Source of the DNA: Tranquillimonas sp964472855
Lineage (GTDB): Bacteria > Pseudomonadota > Alphaproteobacteria > Rhodobacterales > Rhodobacteraceae
Direction: 5' to 3'
DNA: 64,000 bases
NCBI GenBank assembly: GCA_964472855.1
Contig: CAYYMJ010000001.1
Location: 1 to 64,000, forward strand
Shown here: positions 17,416 to 26,055 of the stretch, one piece after another
Layout: the number at the start of each line of letters is the position of its first letter
How positions within the stretch are numbered: position 1 is the stretch's first letter
Program-made: the position numbers and the translations under genes
The notes under the pieces: generated by a model
Told to the model about the DNA's origin: nothing
The model's input: only the letters and a program-made list of their open reading frames with translations
Databases searched by the model: none

Positions 17416-18716
17416 GCCTGCTGCACGGAAACGACCAGCCGGGGCGCCATCCGCCGTCATGGTATGCGGCCACGGCTCAGGCGCCGGGGCCCTACCCCGT
17501 GCTTGCCGGCGATCTGCGCCCCGACGTCTGCATTGTCGGCGGCGGCTTTACCGGGCTGTCGGCGGCGCTGCATCTGGCGCAGACCGGGCTGCAGGTGGTG
17601 CTGCTGGAGGCGCACCGCGTCGGCTTTGGCGCCTCGGGGCGCAACGGCGGGCAGTTGGGTTCGGGGCAGCGCCAGGGTCAGGACTGGATCGAGGCGCGCA
17701 TGGGCGACGGCCCGGCCCGGGCCCTGTGGGACATCGCCGAACAGGCCAAGGCGCTGGTGCACGCGCTGTGCGACACCCACGGCATTGACGCCGAATATCG
17801 CCCCGGCGTCGTGCACGCGGCCTCGACCCGGGCCGAGGCGCGGGCCAGTTGGGACGAGGCCGACAAGCTGCAGCGTCACTATGGATACGACCAGATCGAA
17901 CGGCTGGACCACGACGCGCTGAGCCGGCTGATCGGGTCAGGCATCTATACCGGCGGCACGCTCGACAACGGGGCCGGCCATGTGCACCCGCTGAAGCTGG
18001 CATTCGGGCTGGCCCGCGCGGCCGAGGCCGCCGGCGTGCAGATATTTGAACAAAGCGAGGTTCGGTCGATCCACGAGGGTGCCGAAACCGTCTTGCGCAC
18101 CGCCCGGGGCGCGGTGCGGGCCCGGCAGGCCATTCTGGCGCTGAACGGCTATCACGAACGGCTGAACCGCAAAATCGCGGCCCGCGTGCTGCCGATCAAC
18201 AATTTCATTGCCGCGACCGAACCACTGGGCGACCGCCTGCGCGAGGTGTTTGCCCGCGATGTGGCGGTGGCCGACGACAAGTTCGTCATCAACTATTGGC
18301 GCCCCAGCGCTGATGGGCGCATCCTGTTTGGCGGCGGCGAAAGCTATGGCGACCGCTTTCCGCGCGACATTCGCGCCGTTGTGGGCAAGCCGTTTCGCAA
18401 GGTTTATCCGCAACTGGCCGATGTCGGCTTTGACTATGCCTGGGGCGGGACGCTGGGCATCACCACGGCGCGCATGCCGTATTTCGGCCGCCTCGCGCCA
18501 AATATCCTGACGGCCGGCGGCTATTCGGGGCATGGCGTTGCGCTGTCGGTCATGGCCGGCAAGATCATGGCCGAGGCTGCGCGCGGGCAGGCTGGCCAGT
18601 TCGATCTGATGGCCAGCATACCGGTGGCCCCCCTGCCCGGCGGCCCGGCGCTGCGCCGGCCGCTGATGGTGCTGGCGATGACATGGTATGCCCTGCGCGA
18701 CCGCCTGGGCCTGTGA
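17412..18716 (+). CDS. PuuB-like FAD-dependent amine oxidoreductase
   Basis: A 434-aa DAO-family flavoprotein. The dinucleotide fold motif VGGGFTGLSAALHLA lies at about 42-56 and is followed by GFGASGRNGGQ, the motif of gamma-glutamylputrescine oxidase (PuuB). A C-terminal GGYSGHGVALSVMAGK closes the FAD site. In the pathway it would oxidise the gamma-glutamylated amine to the aldehyde. ATG overlaps the synthetase stop by four bases (ATGA). The product is probably cytoplasmic and ends in a hydrophobic-basic tail. Confidence 0.9.
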   Translation: MSLLHGNDQPGRHPPSWYAATAQAPGPYPVLAGDLRPDVCIVGGGFTGLSAALHLAQTGLQVVLLEAHRVGFGASGRNGGQLGSGQRQGQDWIEARMGDGPARALWDIAEQAKALVHALCDTHGIDAEYRPGVVHAASTRAEARASWDEADKLQRHYGYDQIERLDHDALSRLIGSGIYTGGTLDNGAGHVHPLKLAFGLARAAEAAGVQIFEQSEVRSIHEGAETVLRTARGAVRARQAILALNGYHERLNRKIAARVLPINNFIAATEPLGDRLREVFARDVAVADDKFVINYWRPSADGRILFGGGESYGDRFPRDIRAVVGKPFRKVYPQLADVGFDYAWGGTLGITTARMPYFGRLAPNILTAGGYSGHGVALSVMAGKIMAEAARGQAGQFDLMASIPVAPLPGGPALRRPLMVLAMTWYALRDRLGL

Positions 18717-18841
18717 CGCCGCGCCTGTTGCCGTAAATCACCGCTTTGCGCGCTGCCCTGAAATCGCCGGGCTTTTGCCCTCGCCTGCGCAATCTGCATC
18801 ATATAAAGGAATCGCAAAACAAACATTCAGGATTAGCGAAT

Positions 18842-20056
18842 ATGAGCAGCGCCATCAGGATGCACGACGCCGACCCCATCCCCGAAGCCGCCCGCGCCGA
18901 ACTGGACCGGCTGATGGCCACCGGCGACCTTTTTCGCTATACGGCGGCCGAAAACGCGCCCGTCACCATGCTGGAACGCGAATTTGCCGCGATGATGGGC
19001 AGCCGTTATGCGCTGGCGGTGTCATCGTGCTCGGCCGCGTTGTTCCTGTCGATCAAGGCGCTCGAATTGCCCCGCGGCGCGCGCGTCCTGATCCCGGCCT
19101 TTACCTTCGCGGCGGTGCCCAGCGCCGTGGTCCATGCCGAATGCGTGCCAGTGCTGGTCGAATGTCAGGATAATTACCGGCTGGACCTGCAGGACCTGCG
19201 CCAAAAGGCCCGCGACGCCGACGCCATTCTCGTCAGCCACATGCGCGGCCATACCTCGGACATGGACGCCATCATGCTGATCGCCGGGGCCAACGACATC
19301 CCGGTCATCGAAGATGCCGCCCATTCGCTGGGCACCCTGTGGAACGGGCGCAAGATCGGCACCATTGGCCAGGTCGGCTGTTTTTCGTTCCAGTCCTACA
19401 AGATGGTCAACGGCGGCGAAGGCGGCATTCTTGTCACCGACGACGCCGATATCGTGGCCCGCGCGGTCATCATGTCGGGCGCCTATGAACACAACTGGCA
19501 GAAACACGGCTGCGACGACGACCTGACGGCCGCACTGGAACGCTGCCAGAACCGCTGGCCGCTTTACAACACCCGCCTGTCCAACCTTGCCGCCGCCGTG
19601 ATCCGCCCGCAGCTTGACGCGGTGCCGGCGCGCGTGGCTGCCGGGCGCCGCAACCATGACTATCTGGCGACCAAGCTGAACGCCTCGCCGTGGATTTCGG
19701 TTCCCGATCCGCTGGACGGCGAAATCCGGGCGCCGGATTCGATCCAGTTCAATCTTGACGGCTTGGCCGACGACGAGGTGCTGGCCTTTGCGGCCGCCGC
19801 CGCCGACAGCGGGGTCAAGGTGCAGGTCTTTGGCCTGTCGCGTGACAATGCCCGCGCCTTCTGGAACTGGCAGTTTCTGCCCGATGCCAGCGGCGCCGAC
19901 CGCGCCCTGCTGCCGCAAACCCATGCCATGCTGATGCGGGCCTGCGACGTGCGCCTGCCCGTGCGCCTGCAAACCGCCGATCTGGACCAGATCGCCTGGA
20001 CCCTGTGTGCCGCCGCCGCCTATGCCACGCAGGACCGGCGCGCCTTTGGCACCTGA
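18842..20056 (+). CDS. DegT/DnrJ/EryC1/StrS-family aminotransferase
   Basis: A 404-aa PLP enzyme of the sugar aminotransferase family. The Schiff-base lysine is Lys187 in FSFQSYKMVNGGEGG, with VIEDAAHSLG upstream and the N-terminal YALAVSSCSAALFLSIKAL segment that is typical of DegT proteins. These enzymes usually aminate nucleotide sugars or cyclitols, so its place between polyamine genes is unexpected. A 125-base gap with a TATAAA at 18802-18807 precedes it, so it may have its own promoter. The start ATG has AGGA upstream. Confidence 0.88.
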   Translation: MSSAIRMHDADPIPEAARAELDRLMATGDLFRYTAAENAPVTMLEREFAAMMGSRYALAVSSCSAALFLSIKALELPRGARVLIPAFTFAAVPSAVVHAECVPVLVECQDNYRLDLQDLRQKARDADAILVSHMRGHTSDMDAIMLIAGANDIPVIEDAAHSLGTLWNGRKIGTIGQVGCFSFQSYKMVNGGEGGILVTDDADIVARAVIMSGAYEHNWQKHGCDDDLTAALERCQNRWPLYNTRLSNLAAAVIRPQLDAVPARVAAGRRNHDYLATKLNASPWISVPDPLDGEIRAPDSIQFNLDGLADDEVLAFAAAAADSGVKVQVFGLSRDNARAFWNWQFLPDASGADRALLPQTHAMLMRACDVRLPVRLQTADLDQIAWTLCAAAAYATQDRRAFGT

Positions 20057-20146
20057 CAGGGGCACACCGGCCGCAAGACCGATCTGCGATTGAACCGGCC
20101 CGTTCCGGCCCCTAGCGTGGGCCGGACACCGGGGAGAAGAATCGCC

Positions 20147-21514
20147 ATGACCACACTTGCGCCCAACAGTTGGGAAGGCCGCGCGGCCGAACATTCCTTC
20201 TTTGGCTTCACCGACCTGCCAACCATTGCCGAACGCGGCACCGTGGTGCTGACCCATGGCGAAGGCCCGTATGTCGTGGACACCAACGACCGCAGGTATC
20301 TTGATGCCAATGCCGGGCTGTGGAACATGGTCGCCGGCTTCGACCACCCCGGCCTGACCGCCGCCGCGCAGGCGCAATACGCCCGTTTCCCGGGCTACCA
20401 CGCCTTTTTCGGGCGCATGTCCGACCAGACGGTCATGCTGTCGGAACGCCTGATCGACGTGTCCCCGTTTGACCGTGGGCGAGTGTTTTACACCAACTCG
20501 GGGTCCGAGGCCAACGACACGCTGGTCAAGATGCTGTGGTTCCTTGCCGGGACCGAAGGCAAACCCGAACGCCGCAAGATCCTGACCCGCAAGAATGCCT
20601 ATCACGGGGTGACGGCGGTGTCGGCATCGATGACGGGCAAGCCCTATAATTCGGTGTTCGGTCTGCCGCTGCCGGGGTTTCTGCACCTGACCTGCCCGCA
20701 TTACTGGCGCGAGGGTCGCCCCGGCGAGACCGAGGCCGCCTTTACCGCCCGTCTGGCCGCCGAGCTTGAGGATATGATCGCCACCGAGGGCGCCGACACC
20801 ATTGCCGCCTTTGTGGCCGAACCGGTCATGGGGGCCGGCGGTGTCATTCCGCCGTCGGCCGGCTATTTCCAGGCCATCCAGCCGATCCTGAAACGCCACG
20901 GCATCCCGCTGATTTCGGACGAGGTCATTTGCGGGTTCGGCCGCACCGGCGCGATGTGGGGCTGCGACAGTTATGACTTCATGCCAGACGCGATCATCGC
21001 GTCCAAGGCACTGACCGCCGGCTTTTTTCCCATGGGCGCTGTCATCCTTGGCCCCGAACTGGCCGACCGCTTGCAGGCCGCATCAGAGGCGGTCGAGGAA
21101 TTTCCCCACGGCTTCACGTCCAGCGGCCACCCCGTGGGATGCGCCATCGCCATGAAGGCCATCGACCTCATCGCCAACGAAGGGCTGCTCGAGCAGGCGC
21201 AGGCCCTGATCCCGCGTTTCGAGGCCGGGCTGCGCCACCTTGCCGACAATCCCAATATCGGTGAATGGCGCGGGCGAGGGCTGATGGGCGCGGTCGAGGC
21301 CGTTGCGGACCGCGACAGCAAGACCCCCTTTGCCGCCGAGTTGAGCGTCAGTGAACGCATCGCCAACGCCTGCACCGACCGCGGGCTGATCTGCCGCCCG
21401 TTGGGGCAGGCCGTGGTTCTGTGCCCGCCGTTCATCCTGACCGACGCCCAGATGGACGAGATGTTCGGCAAGCTGGAAGCCGCGTTGACGTCGGTCTTTG
21501 CCGAGGTCGCGTGA
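20147..21514 (+). CDS. Omega-aminotransferase (putrescine/omega-amino acid--pyruvate type)
   Basis: A 455-aa class III PLP aminotransferase. Lys287 in IIASKALTAGFFPMGA is the PLP lysine, YTNSGSEANDTLVKM the phosphate-binding motif, and LISDEVICGFGRTG the Asp motif. Sequence style matches SpuC-like putrescine--pyruvate or taurine/beta-alanine--pyruvate aminotransferases. GGGGAGAAGA precedes the ATG. It ends a co-directional run from the ABC importer and would channel amine carbon to succinate semialdehyde-like products. The acceptor and donor cannot be distinguished by sequence. Confidence 0.9.
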   Translation: MTTLAPNSWEGRAAEHSFFGFTDLPTIAERGTVVLTHGEGPYVVDTNDRRYLDANAGLWNMVAGFDHPGLTAAAQAQYARFPGYHAFFGRMSDQTVMLSERLIDVSPFDRGRVFYTNSGSEANDTLVKMLWFLAGTEGKPERRKILTRKNAYHGVTAVSASMTGKPYNSVFGLPLPGFLHLTCPHYWREGRPGETEAAFTARLAAELEDMIATEGADTIAAFVAEPVMGAGGVIPPSAGYFQAIQPILKRHGIPLISDEVICGFGRTGAMWGCDSYDFMPDAIIASKALTAGFFPMGAVILGPELADRLQAASEAVEEFPHGFTSSGHPVGCAIAMKAIDLIANEGLLEQAQALIPRFEAGLRHLADNPNIGEWRGRGLMGAVEAVADRDSKTPFAAELSVSERIANACTDRGLICRPLGQAVVLCPPFILTDAQMDEMFGKLEAALTSVFAEVA

Positions 21515-21559
21515 CGCGGCCCATGGCGCTTGGCGGTCGACTTGATCGGGCAGACACAA

Positions 21560-21630
21560 CCTGACGCGCTGAAATCCATGACTTCAGGCCGCGTCGGGTG
21601 ATTCAGGTTTGACGGAAAACGCCTTAGCGG
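21560..21630. repeat. Dispersed intergenic palindromic repeat, copy A
   Basis: Begins CCTGACGCGCTGAA and closes with TTCAGGCCGCGTCGGG, a nested imperfect palindrome, then TTCAGGTTTGACGG and CCTTAGCGG. Related copies are at 43219, 53080 and 59101. It sits between the ends of two convergent genes and includes the phaR stop codon. Confidence 0.7.
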
Positions 21631-22175
21631 CCCATTTTCGACATCTTGGCCTGCAGATCCGCAAGCTGGCGCTTGATCTCGTCAAGGTCGTTGCCGGAAT
21701 CGTCGGCCGCCGGCTGGTCCGGCGCCGTCTCGCCGCCCGGGCCGTTCCAACCGCCGGTCATCGCCTTCAGAAATGCCTGCTGCTGGGCCTTCATGGCGTC
21801 GAACCCGGGCATGGTCGCGATCGGTCCCATCAGGTTTTCGACCACCTTGCTCTGGCCATCGCGCAGCATCTCAAAGCTCATCGCCAGAAACTGCGGCACC
21901 ACCGAATTGGCCTGCGTGGAATAGCTGCGCACCAGATCTGTCAGCACCTCGAGCGGCAGGACGCTTTCGCCGCGCGATTCATGCTCGGCCACGATCTGCA
22001 GCAGATACTGGCGCGTCAGGTCATCGCCCGACTTCAGGTCGACGATCTGCACGTCGCGGCCTTCGCGGATAAAGCCCGCGATATCCTCGAGGGTCACATA
22101 GTCGCTGGTTTCGGTGTTATAGAGACGCCGGCTTGCATAGCGCTTGATCAAAAGCGGTGCATCGGAATTTGCCAT
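21624..22175 (-). CDS. phaR: Polyhydroxyalkanoate synthesis repressor PhaR
   Basis: DNA-binding repressor that senses polyhydroxyalkanoate and controls the phasin genes. 183 aa: the N-terminal PHB accumulation regulatory domain (LLIKRYASRRLYNTETSDYV, residues 8-27) binds DNA, and VVPQFLAMSFEMLRDGQ with a later MPGFDAMKAQQQAFLKAM region binds polymer. A charged coiled tail (DEIKRQLADLQAKM) follows. The chosen ATG gives the canonical MANSDAPLLIKRYASRRLYNT start; the upstream frame extension has no homology. CTGC-N3-GCAG operator sites in this block are its expected targets. Confidence 0.95.
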   Translation of the reverse strand: MANSDAPLLIKRYASRRLYNTETSDYVTLEDIAGFIREGRDVQIVDLKSGDDLTRQYLLQIVAEHESRGESVLPLEVLTDLVRSYSTQANSVVPQFLAMSFEMLRDGQSKVVENLMGPIATMPGFDAMKAQQQAFLKAMTGGWNGPGGETAPDQPAADDSGNDLDEIKRQLADLQAKMSKMGR

Positions 22176-22197
22176 GAGTCCCCCGGAAGGTTTTTTC

Positions 22198-22225
22198 GCA
22201 CTGCGGCATGATCTTATGGCAGTGC
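22198..22225 (-). promoter_or_regulatory. Inverted repeat upstream of phaR
   Basis: GCACTGC and GCAGTGC, 7-bp arms with a 14-base spacer, lie 23 bases before the phaR start. The half-sites contain the CTGC / GCAG elements of PhaR operators but with wider spacing, so autoregulation is possible but unproven. Confidence 0.35.
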
Positions 22226-22226
22226 A

Positions 22227-22260
22227 GAAAAAAAGAAAAGGGCGGGCATAAGCCCGCCCC
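22227..22260 (-). terminator. Rho-independent terminator of the phasin gene
   Basis: On the minus strand GGGCGGGC, a 4-base loop and GCCCGCCC are followed by TTTTCTTTTTTT. This is the clearest intrinsic terminator in the window and lies 45 bases past the phasin stop. A second 8-bp inverted repeat (CCGTTCGG / CCGAACGG, 22267-22292) lies between stop and terminator. Confidence 0.9.
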
Positions 22261-22304
22261 AAAGGTCCGTTCGGAGGGAGGAGACCGAACGGCAGGGAGA
22301 AATC

Positions 22305-22748
22305 TTACTTCGCGGTTGCCTTCTTGGCAGCCTTCGAGACCTCGACAGTCGCTTTCTTGGCGGCGGCAGAGACGTCTTCCTGAAGGTCCTTGCCGGCGGC
22401 CAGCATCAGTTCGACGGTTTCCATCTGAACTTTCTTGGCGATCTCGGCGTAGGCGGCAAAGCTTTCGGCGACCTGCTCGGCCGAGGTCGAGGCAAAGTCG
22501 GTCACGGCCTTGGAATAATCGGCGGCGTCTTCCTTGACGGCGGCGACATTACCCAGCTGGGCCAGGGTGTCCTTGGTCCATTTGGTCGAGATTTCGGTCG
22601 ACTTGTCGGCGGCTTCCAGCACGACTTTGGAAACCTTCTCGCCGAAGGCGGCATAGTTCTTGTAGGCGTCCTGTGCCGCGGTCATGTCAACCGGGAAGGC
22701 ACCCAGAGCGTCTTGCATCATCTTGGTATAGTCTTGCGTGGCGGCCAT
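22305..22748 (-). CDS. phaP: Phasin (PHA granule-associated protein)
   Basis: Small granule-coating protein, 147 aa, all helical with no membrane segment. It starts MAATQDYTKMMQDALGAFPVD and has the phasin_2-type middle KVSKVVLEAADKSTEISTKW. The C-terminus is a Lys/Ala-rich tail (AAAKKATVEVSKAAKKATAK) like histone-like phasin tails. GGAGTG lies before the ATG. It faces phaR and phaC and is preceded by a promoter with a PhaR operator in its spacer, so it should be induced when polymer titrates PhaR. Confidence 0.93.
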   Translation of the reverse strand: MAATQDYTKMMQDALGAFPVDMTAAQDAYKNYAAFGEKVSKVVLEAADKSTEISTKWTKDTLAQLGNVAAVKEDAADYSKAVTDFASTSAEQVAESFAAYAEIAKKVQMETVELMLAAGKDLQEDVSAAAKKATVEVSKAAKKATAK

Positions 22749-22791
22749 GGTTTTCACTCCGATGAGTTGTTTGGCTGTTCGTTCTTGAGTG

Positions 22792-22820
22792 AATATGAAT
22801 GCTGCACCGCAGCAAATCAA
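22792..22820 (-). promoter_or_regulatory. Phasin promoter with PhaR operator in the spacer
   Basis: On the minus strand TTGATT, a 17-base spacer and CATATT, ending 44 bases upstream of the phasin ATG. The spacer holds CTGCGGTGCAG, the PhaR operator, so bound repressor would block polymerase directly. Confidence 0.7.
22802..22812. promoter_or_regulatory. PhaR operator 1 (CTGC-N3-GCAG)
   Basis: CTGCACCGCAG matches the CTGC-N3/4-GCAG PhaR site known from Paracoccus. It lies between -10 and -35 of the phasin promoter. Confidence 0.75.
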
Positions 22821-22829
22821 GACCTATTT

Positions 22830-22840
22830 CTGCGTTGCAG
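22830..22840. promoter_or_regulatory. PhaR operator 2 (CTGC-N3-GCAG)
   Basis: CTGCGTTGCAG, 28 bases centre-to-centre from operator 1 and just past the -35 region. Two sites about 2.7 helical turns apart suggest cooperative binding. It is 10 bases from the phaC stop at 22851. Confidence 0.75.
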
Positions 22841-22850
22841 CAAAAAAGAT

Positions 22851-24662
22851 TCAGCCCGCCCCGGTGTCAGGCACCTCTTTCACGTAAGTCCCCGGCGCTG
22901 CGGCCAGAATCGCGACGCCACCGTCGCCCGGGCGCCGCGCCGGCACCTTGCGGCCTGACCGTTTTGCCAGCCAGTTGCGCCAGCGCGGCCACCAGCTGCC
23001 TTGCGAATACGTGGCGTCCTGCATCCACGCGTCGGCGTCGCCGGGCCAGCTTTCGTTGGTGTAATGGCCGTATTTCTGCCTGGTCGGCGGGTTGACGATG
23101 CCGGCGATATGGCCCGATTCCGACAGGATGAATGTCTTTGACCGGCTGCCCATCTGGCGAATGCCATCATAGCTGGATTTCCACGGCGCGATATGGTCGG
23201 TCTCGCAGGCGATGGCGCAGACCGGCACCTTGATGTCACGCAGTTTCAGCGTCTGGTCGCCCAGTTGAAAGCCGTCGCCGGCAAAGTCGTTCCGCTGGCA
23301 AAGGCAGCGCAGGTATTCTACCGCCATTCGCGCCGGCAGGTTGGTGCCGTCGCCATTCCAGAACAGCAGATCAAAGGCCGGCGGCGCCTCGCCCAGCATA
23401 TAGCTGCGGATCGCCGGGCCATAGATCAGGTCGTTCGAGCGCAGGTAGCTGAAGGTCCGGCTGATGAAGAAGGAATCGAGATAGCCCTTTTCGGTCACCT
23501 CGTCCGCGATTCCGTCGACAAAATCGTCGTCGAGGAACACGCCAATCTCGCCCGGTTCGGCGAAATCGGTGAGGGTGGTGAAAAAGGTCGCCGAATTGAC
23601 CGACTTGTCGCCGCGCCGTGCCATCGCCGCCAGGGTCAGCGACAATGTGGTGCCGCCGATACAATAGCCGACCGCGTTAACCCTGTCCTCGGCGGTGATC
23701 GCCTTGACCTGCGCCAACGCCTCGAGAAACCCATCATTTACATAATCCAACATCGACACGTCGCGATAGCTGGCATCGGGGTTCTTCCAACTGACCACGA
23801 ACAGGGTGAACCCCTGATCGACGATCCAGCGGATAAGCGAGTTTTTCGGTTTCATATCAAGGATATAGAACTTGTTAATCCATGGCGGAAAGATCAACAG
23901 CGGCGTTTTGTGCACCGTCTCGGTCGTTGGGGCAAACTGGATCAATTCGAACATGTGGTTGCGATAGACGACGCTGCCCTCGGCGGTGGCGATATTGCCG
24001 CCCACGTCAAAGGCCCCCTTGTCGGACAGGGTCACCAAAAGCTCGCCATCGTTTTTCTCGATGTCGCGCACCATGTTTTCCAGACCGTCGACCAGGCTTT
24101 GCCCGTCGGTCTCGACCGCCTTGCTCAGCGCGTCGGGGTTGGTGCCAAGAAAATTCGCCGGGCTGAACAGGTCGATGATCTGCTTGCTGAAATACGCCAG
24201 CCGCTGCTGTTCATGCCCGTCCAGACCCTCGATCTCTGAAACGGCACTCTCGATGGCCTCGGCCGTCATCAGATACTGTTGCTTAACATAATTGAAGTAC
24301 GGATGGGTCTGCCAAAGCTCGTTGGTAAAGCGGCGGTCTTTCGGTGTATCGTCTTTCGGCGCCACGAACTTGCCCTGGGCCACCATCTGCTGGGCCTCGA
24401 CATAGTGCGTCAACGCCTTGCCCCAAAAGCTGACCTGATTCTCGATCAGCCTCGACGGGTTGGCCATCATCTCGGTCATGTAGGCCGACGCCGCCTTCAT
24501 ATAAAGCTCGGGCGCCGGCGCCTGCAGGCTGGGGCGCACGCCCTTGCGGTTGGCCATGGCCGCCACCAGCCGCTGCGACAGCTCCTCGATCTTCACGAGG
24601 TTTCGGTTCAGCGTGTCGGCCTCGCCCGGTCTGGGGTCTGCGGCATGATCGTCGGTTGTCAT
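22851..24662 (-). CDS. phaC: Class I polyhydroxyalkanoate synthase
   Basis: Polymerises 3-hydroxyacyl-CoA into PHA on granules. 603 aa, the usual class I length. The catalytic residues are Cys334 in GYCIGG, Asp489 in TDHIAPW and His518 in ESGHIAG. The N-terminal region (residues 1-180) includes the synthase-specific FWGKALTHYVEAQQM and RRFTNELWQTHPYFNYVKQQY, and FPPWINKFYILDMKP precedes the alpha/beta hydrolase core. Divergent from phaZ with a PhaR-like site between them. It is upstream of phaP and phaR on the same strand. Confidence 0.97.
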   Translation of the reverse strand: MTTDDHAADPRPGEADTLNRNLVKIEELSQRLVAAMANRKGVRPSLQAPAPELYMKAASAYMTEMMANPSRLIENQVSFWGKALTHYVEAQQMVAQGKFVAPKDDTPKDRRFTNELWQTHPYFNYVKQQYLMTAEAIESAVSEIEGLDGHEQQRLAYFSKQIIDLFSPANFLGTNPDALSKAVETDGQSLVDGLENMVRDIEKNDGELLVTLSDKGAFDVGGNIATAEGSVVYRNHMFELIQFAPTTETVHKTPLLIFPPWINKFYILDMKPKNSLIRWIVDQGFTLFVVSWKNPDASYRDVSMLDYVNDGFLEALAQVKAITAEDRVNAVGYCIGGTTLSLTLAAMARRGDKSVNSATFFTTLTDFAEPGEIGVFLDDDFVDGIADEVTEKGYLDSFFISRTFSYLRSNDLIYGPAIRSYMLGEAPPAFDLLFWNGDGTNLPARMAVEYLRCLCQRNDFAGDGFQLGDQTLKLRDIKVPVCAIACETDHIAPWKSSYDGIRQMGSRSKTFILSESGHIAGIVNPPTRQKYGHYTNESWPGDADAWMQDATYSQGSWWPRWRNWLAKRSGRKVPARRPGDGGVAILAAAPGTYVKEVPDTGAG

Positions 24663-24686
24663 GGCAAATATTCCGGCCTAGGTTCG

Positions 24687-24697
24687 CTGCGCAGCAG
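24687..24697. promoter_or_regulatory. PhaR operator 3 in the phaC-phaZ intergenic region
   Basis: CTGCGCAGCAG fits CTGC-N3-GCAG. The 120-base divergent region also has TATATA at about 24713, a possible -10 for phaZ. The site could coordinate synthase and depolymerase. Confidence 0.6.
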
Positions 24698-24782
24698 CAT
24701 CGCACGTGCTGATATATAGTAACGGGGTCGTGGGCGTGGGGCAAAGTGACGCTTTTGCCCATTGATCGAGGAGAGTGGTAAA

Positions 24783-26051
24783 ATGCAGGCAATGGCAGCC
24801 TACGACCTGATGGACAGCGTCAGGAACACCAATCAGTGGCTTGGCGCAACCGCGCTGGCCTGGGGCTCGTATCCTGCGACCGGGCTGTTTCCCAACCCGG
24901 CCTTCCAGCTGTTGTCGGCCTGGGGCGAGGTGACCGAGCGCACGTTTGCCCGCATGGTGGCCAAGCCCGACTGGGGCATCAACACCATCCCCGGTGCCGA
25001 CGGGCGCGACCATATGATCGACGTGGTCAAGGTGGTCGAGCGTCCCTTTGGCGACCTGGTCCATTTCGATGTTGCCAGCCGGCCCGAAATGGCCCGCCGC
25101 ATTCTGCTGGTGGCGCCGATGTCGGGCCACTACGCCACCCTTCTGCGGTCGACCGTCGCGTCGCTGCTGCCCGACGCCGACATCTGGGTCACCGACTGGC
25201 ACAACGCCCGCGACATCCCGCTGAGCGAGGGCAAGTTCGATATCGAGGATTACACCGAATACCTGGCCGATTTCACGCGCGCCGTCGGCCCCGAGGCCAA
25301 TGTCATCGCCGTTTGCCAGCCCGCCCCGCTGGCGCTGGCCGCCACCGCCCTGCTGGCCGAGGACGACCCCGACGCGCAACCAGCGACCCTGACCCTGATC
25401 GGCGGCCCCATCGACCCCGACGCAGCCGCCACCGACGTGACCGATTTCGGCCGCCGCGTCACCATGGGACAGCTTGAAAGGCTGGTCATTCAGCGGGTCG
25501 GATTCAAACATGCCGGTGTCGGGCGCCCGGTTTATCCCGGGTTGCTGCAACTGGCGTCCTTCATGTCGATGAACGCCGACCGCCACTCTCAAAGCTTTTT
25601 CGACCAGATCATGCGCGCCGCCAAGGGCGAGTCCGCGGACCACGACAAGCACAACCGATTCTATGACGAATACCTTGCCGTCATGGACATGACGGCCGAG
25701 TTTTACCTGTCTACCGTCGACCGCATATTCAAACGTCGCGAGATCGCCACCAACAGCTTTACCGTGCGCGGCCGGGCCGTGGATATCGCCCGCATTACCG
25801 ATGTCGCCGTGAAAATCGTCGAGGGCGAGAATGACGACATCTCGGCCCCGGGCCAGTGCCTTGCCGCGCTTGACCTGCTGACCGGGCTCGACCCGTCGAA
25901 GAAGGCCGCGCATCTTGAACCCGGCGCCGGCCATTATGGCATTTTCGCCGGGCGCAGCTGGCGCAACAATATCCGCCCTCTGGTTCTGGAGTTCATCGAC
26001 AGCAACCGCCGCACGCCGGGCAAGGGCCAGTTGCGCAGCGTCGGCGGCTGA
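24783..26051 (+). CDS. phaZ: Intracellular polyhydroxybutyrate depolymerase
   Basis: Degrades intracellular PHB granules. 422 aa, with the Cys nucleophile of the intracellular type at Cys178 in AVCQPAP, preceded by VTDWHNARDIPL and followed by the His in GAGHYGIFAGRSWRN near residue 385. No signal peptide is present, which fits an intracellular enzyme. The start ATG has GGAGAG upstream and gives MQAMAAYDLMDSVRNTNQW, the usual N-terminus. Transcribed divergently from phaC, an arrangement common in Rhodobacterales. Confidence 0.95.
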   Translation: MQAMAAYDLMDSVRNTNQWLGATALAWGSYPATGLFPNPAFQLLSAWGEVTERTFARMVAKPDWGINTIPGADGRDHMIDVVKVVERPFGDLVHFDVASRPEMARRILLVAPMSGHYATLLRSTVASLLPDADIWVTDWHNARDIPLSEGKFDIEDYTEYLADFTRAVGPEANVIAVCQPAPLALAATALLAEDDPDAQPATLTLIGGPIDPDAAATDVTDFGRRVTMGQLERLVIQRVGFKHAGVGRPVYPGLLQLASFMSMNADRHSQSFFDQIMRAAKGESADHDKHNRFYDEYLAVMDMTAEFYLSTVDRIFKRREIATNSFTVRGRAVDIARITDVAVKIVEGENDDISAPGQCLAALDLLTGLDPSKKAAHLEPGAGHYGIFAGRSWRNNIRPLVLEFIDSNRRTPGKGQLRSVGG

Positions 26052-26055
26052 ATAT

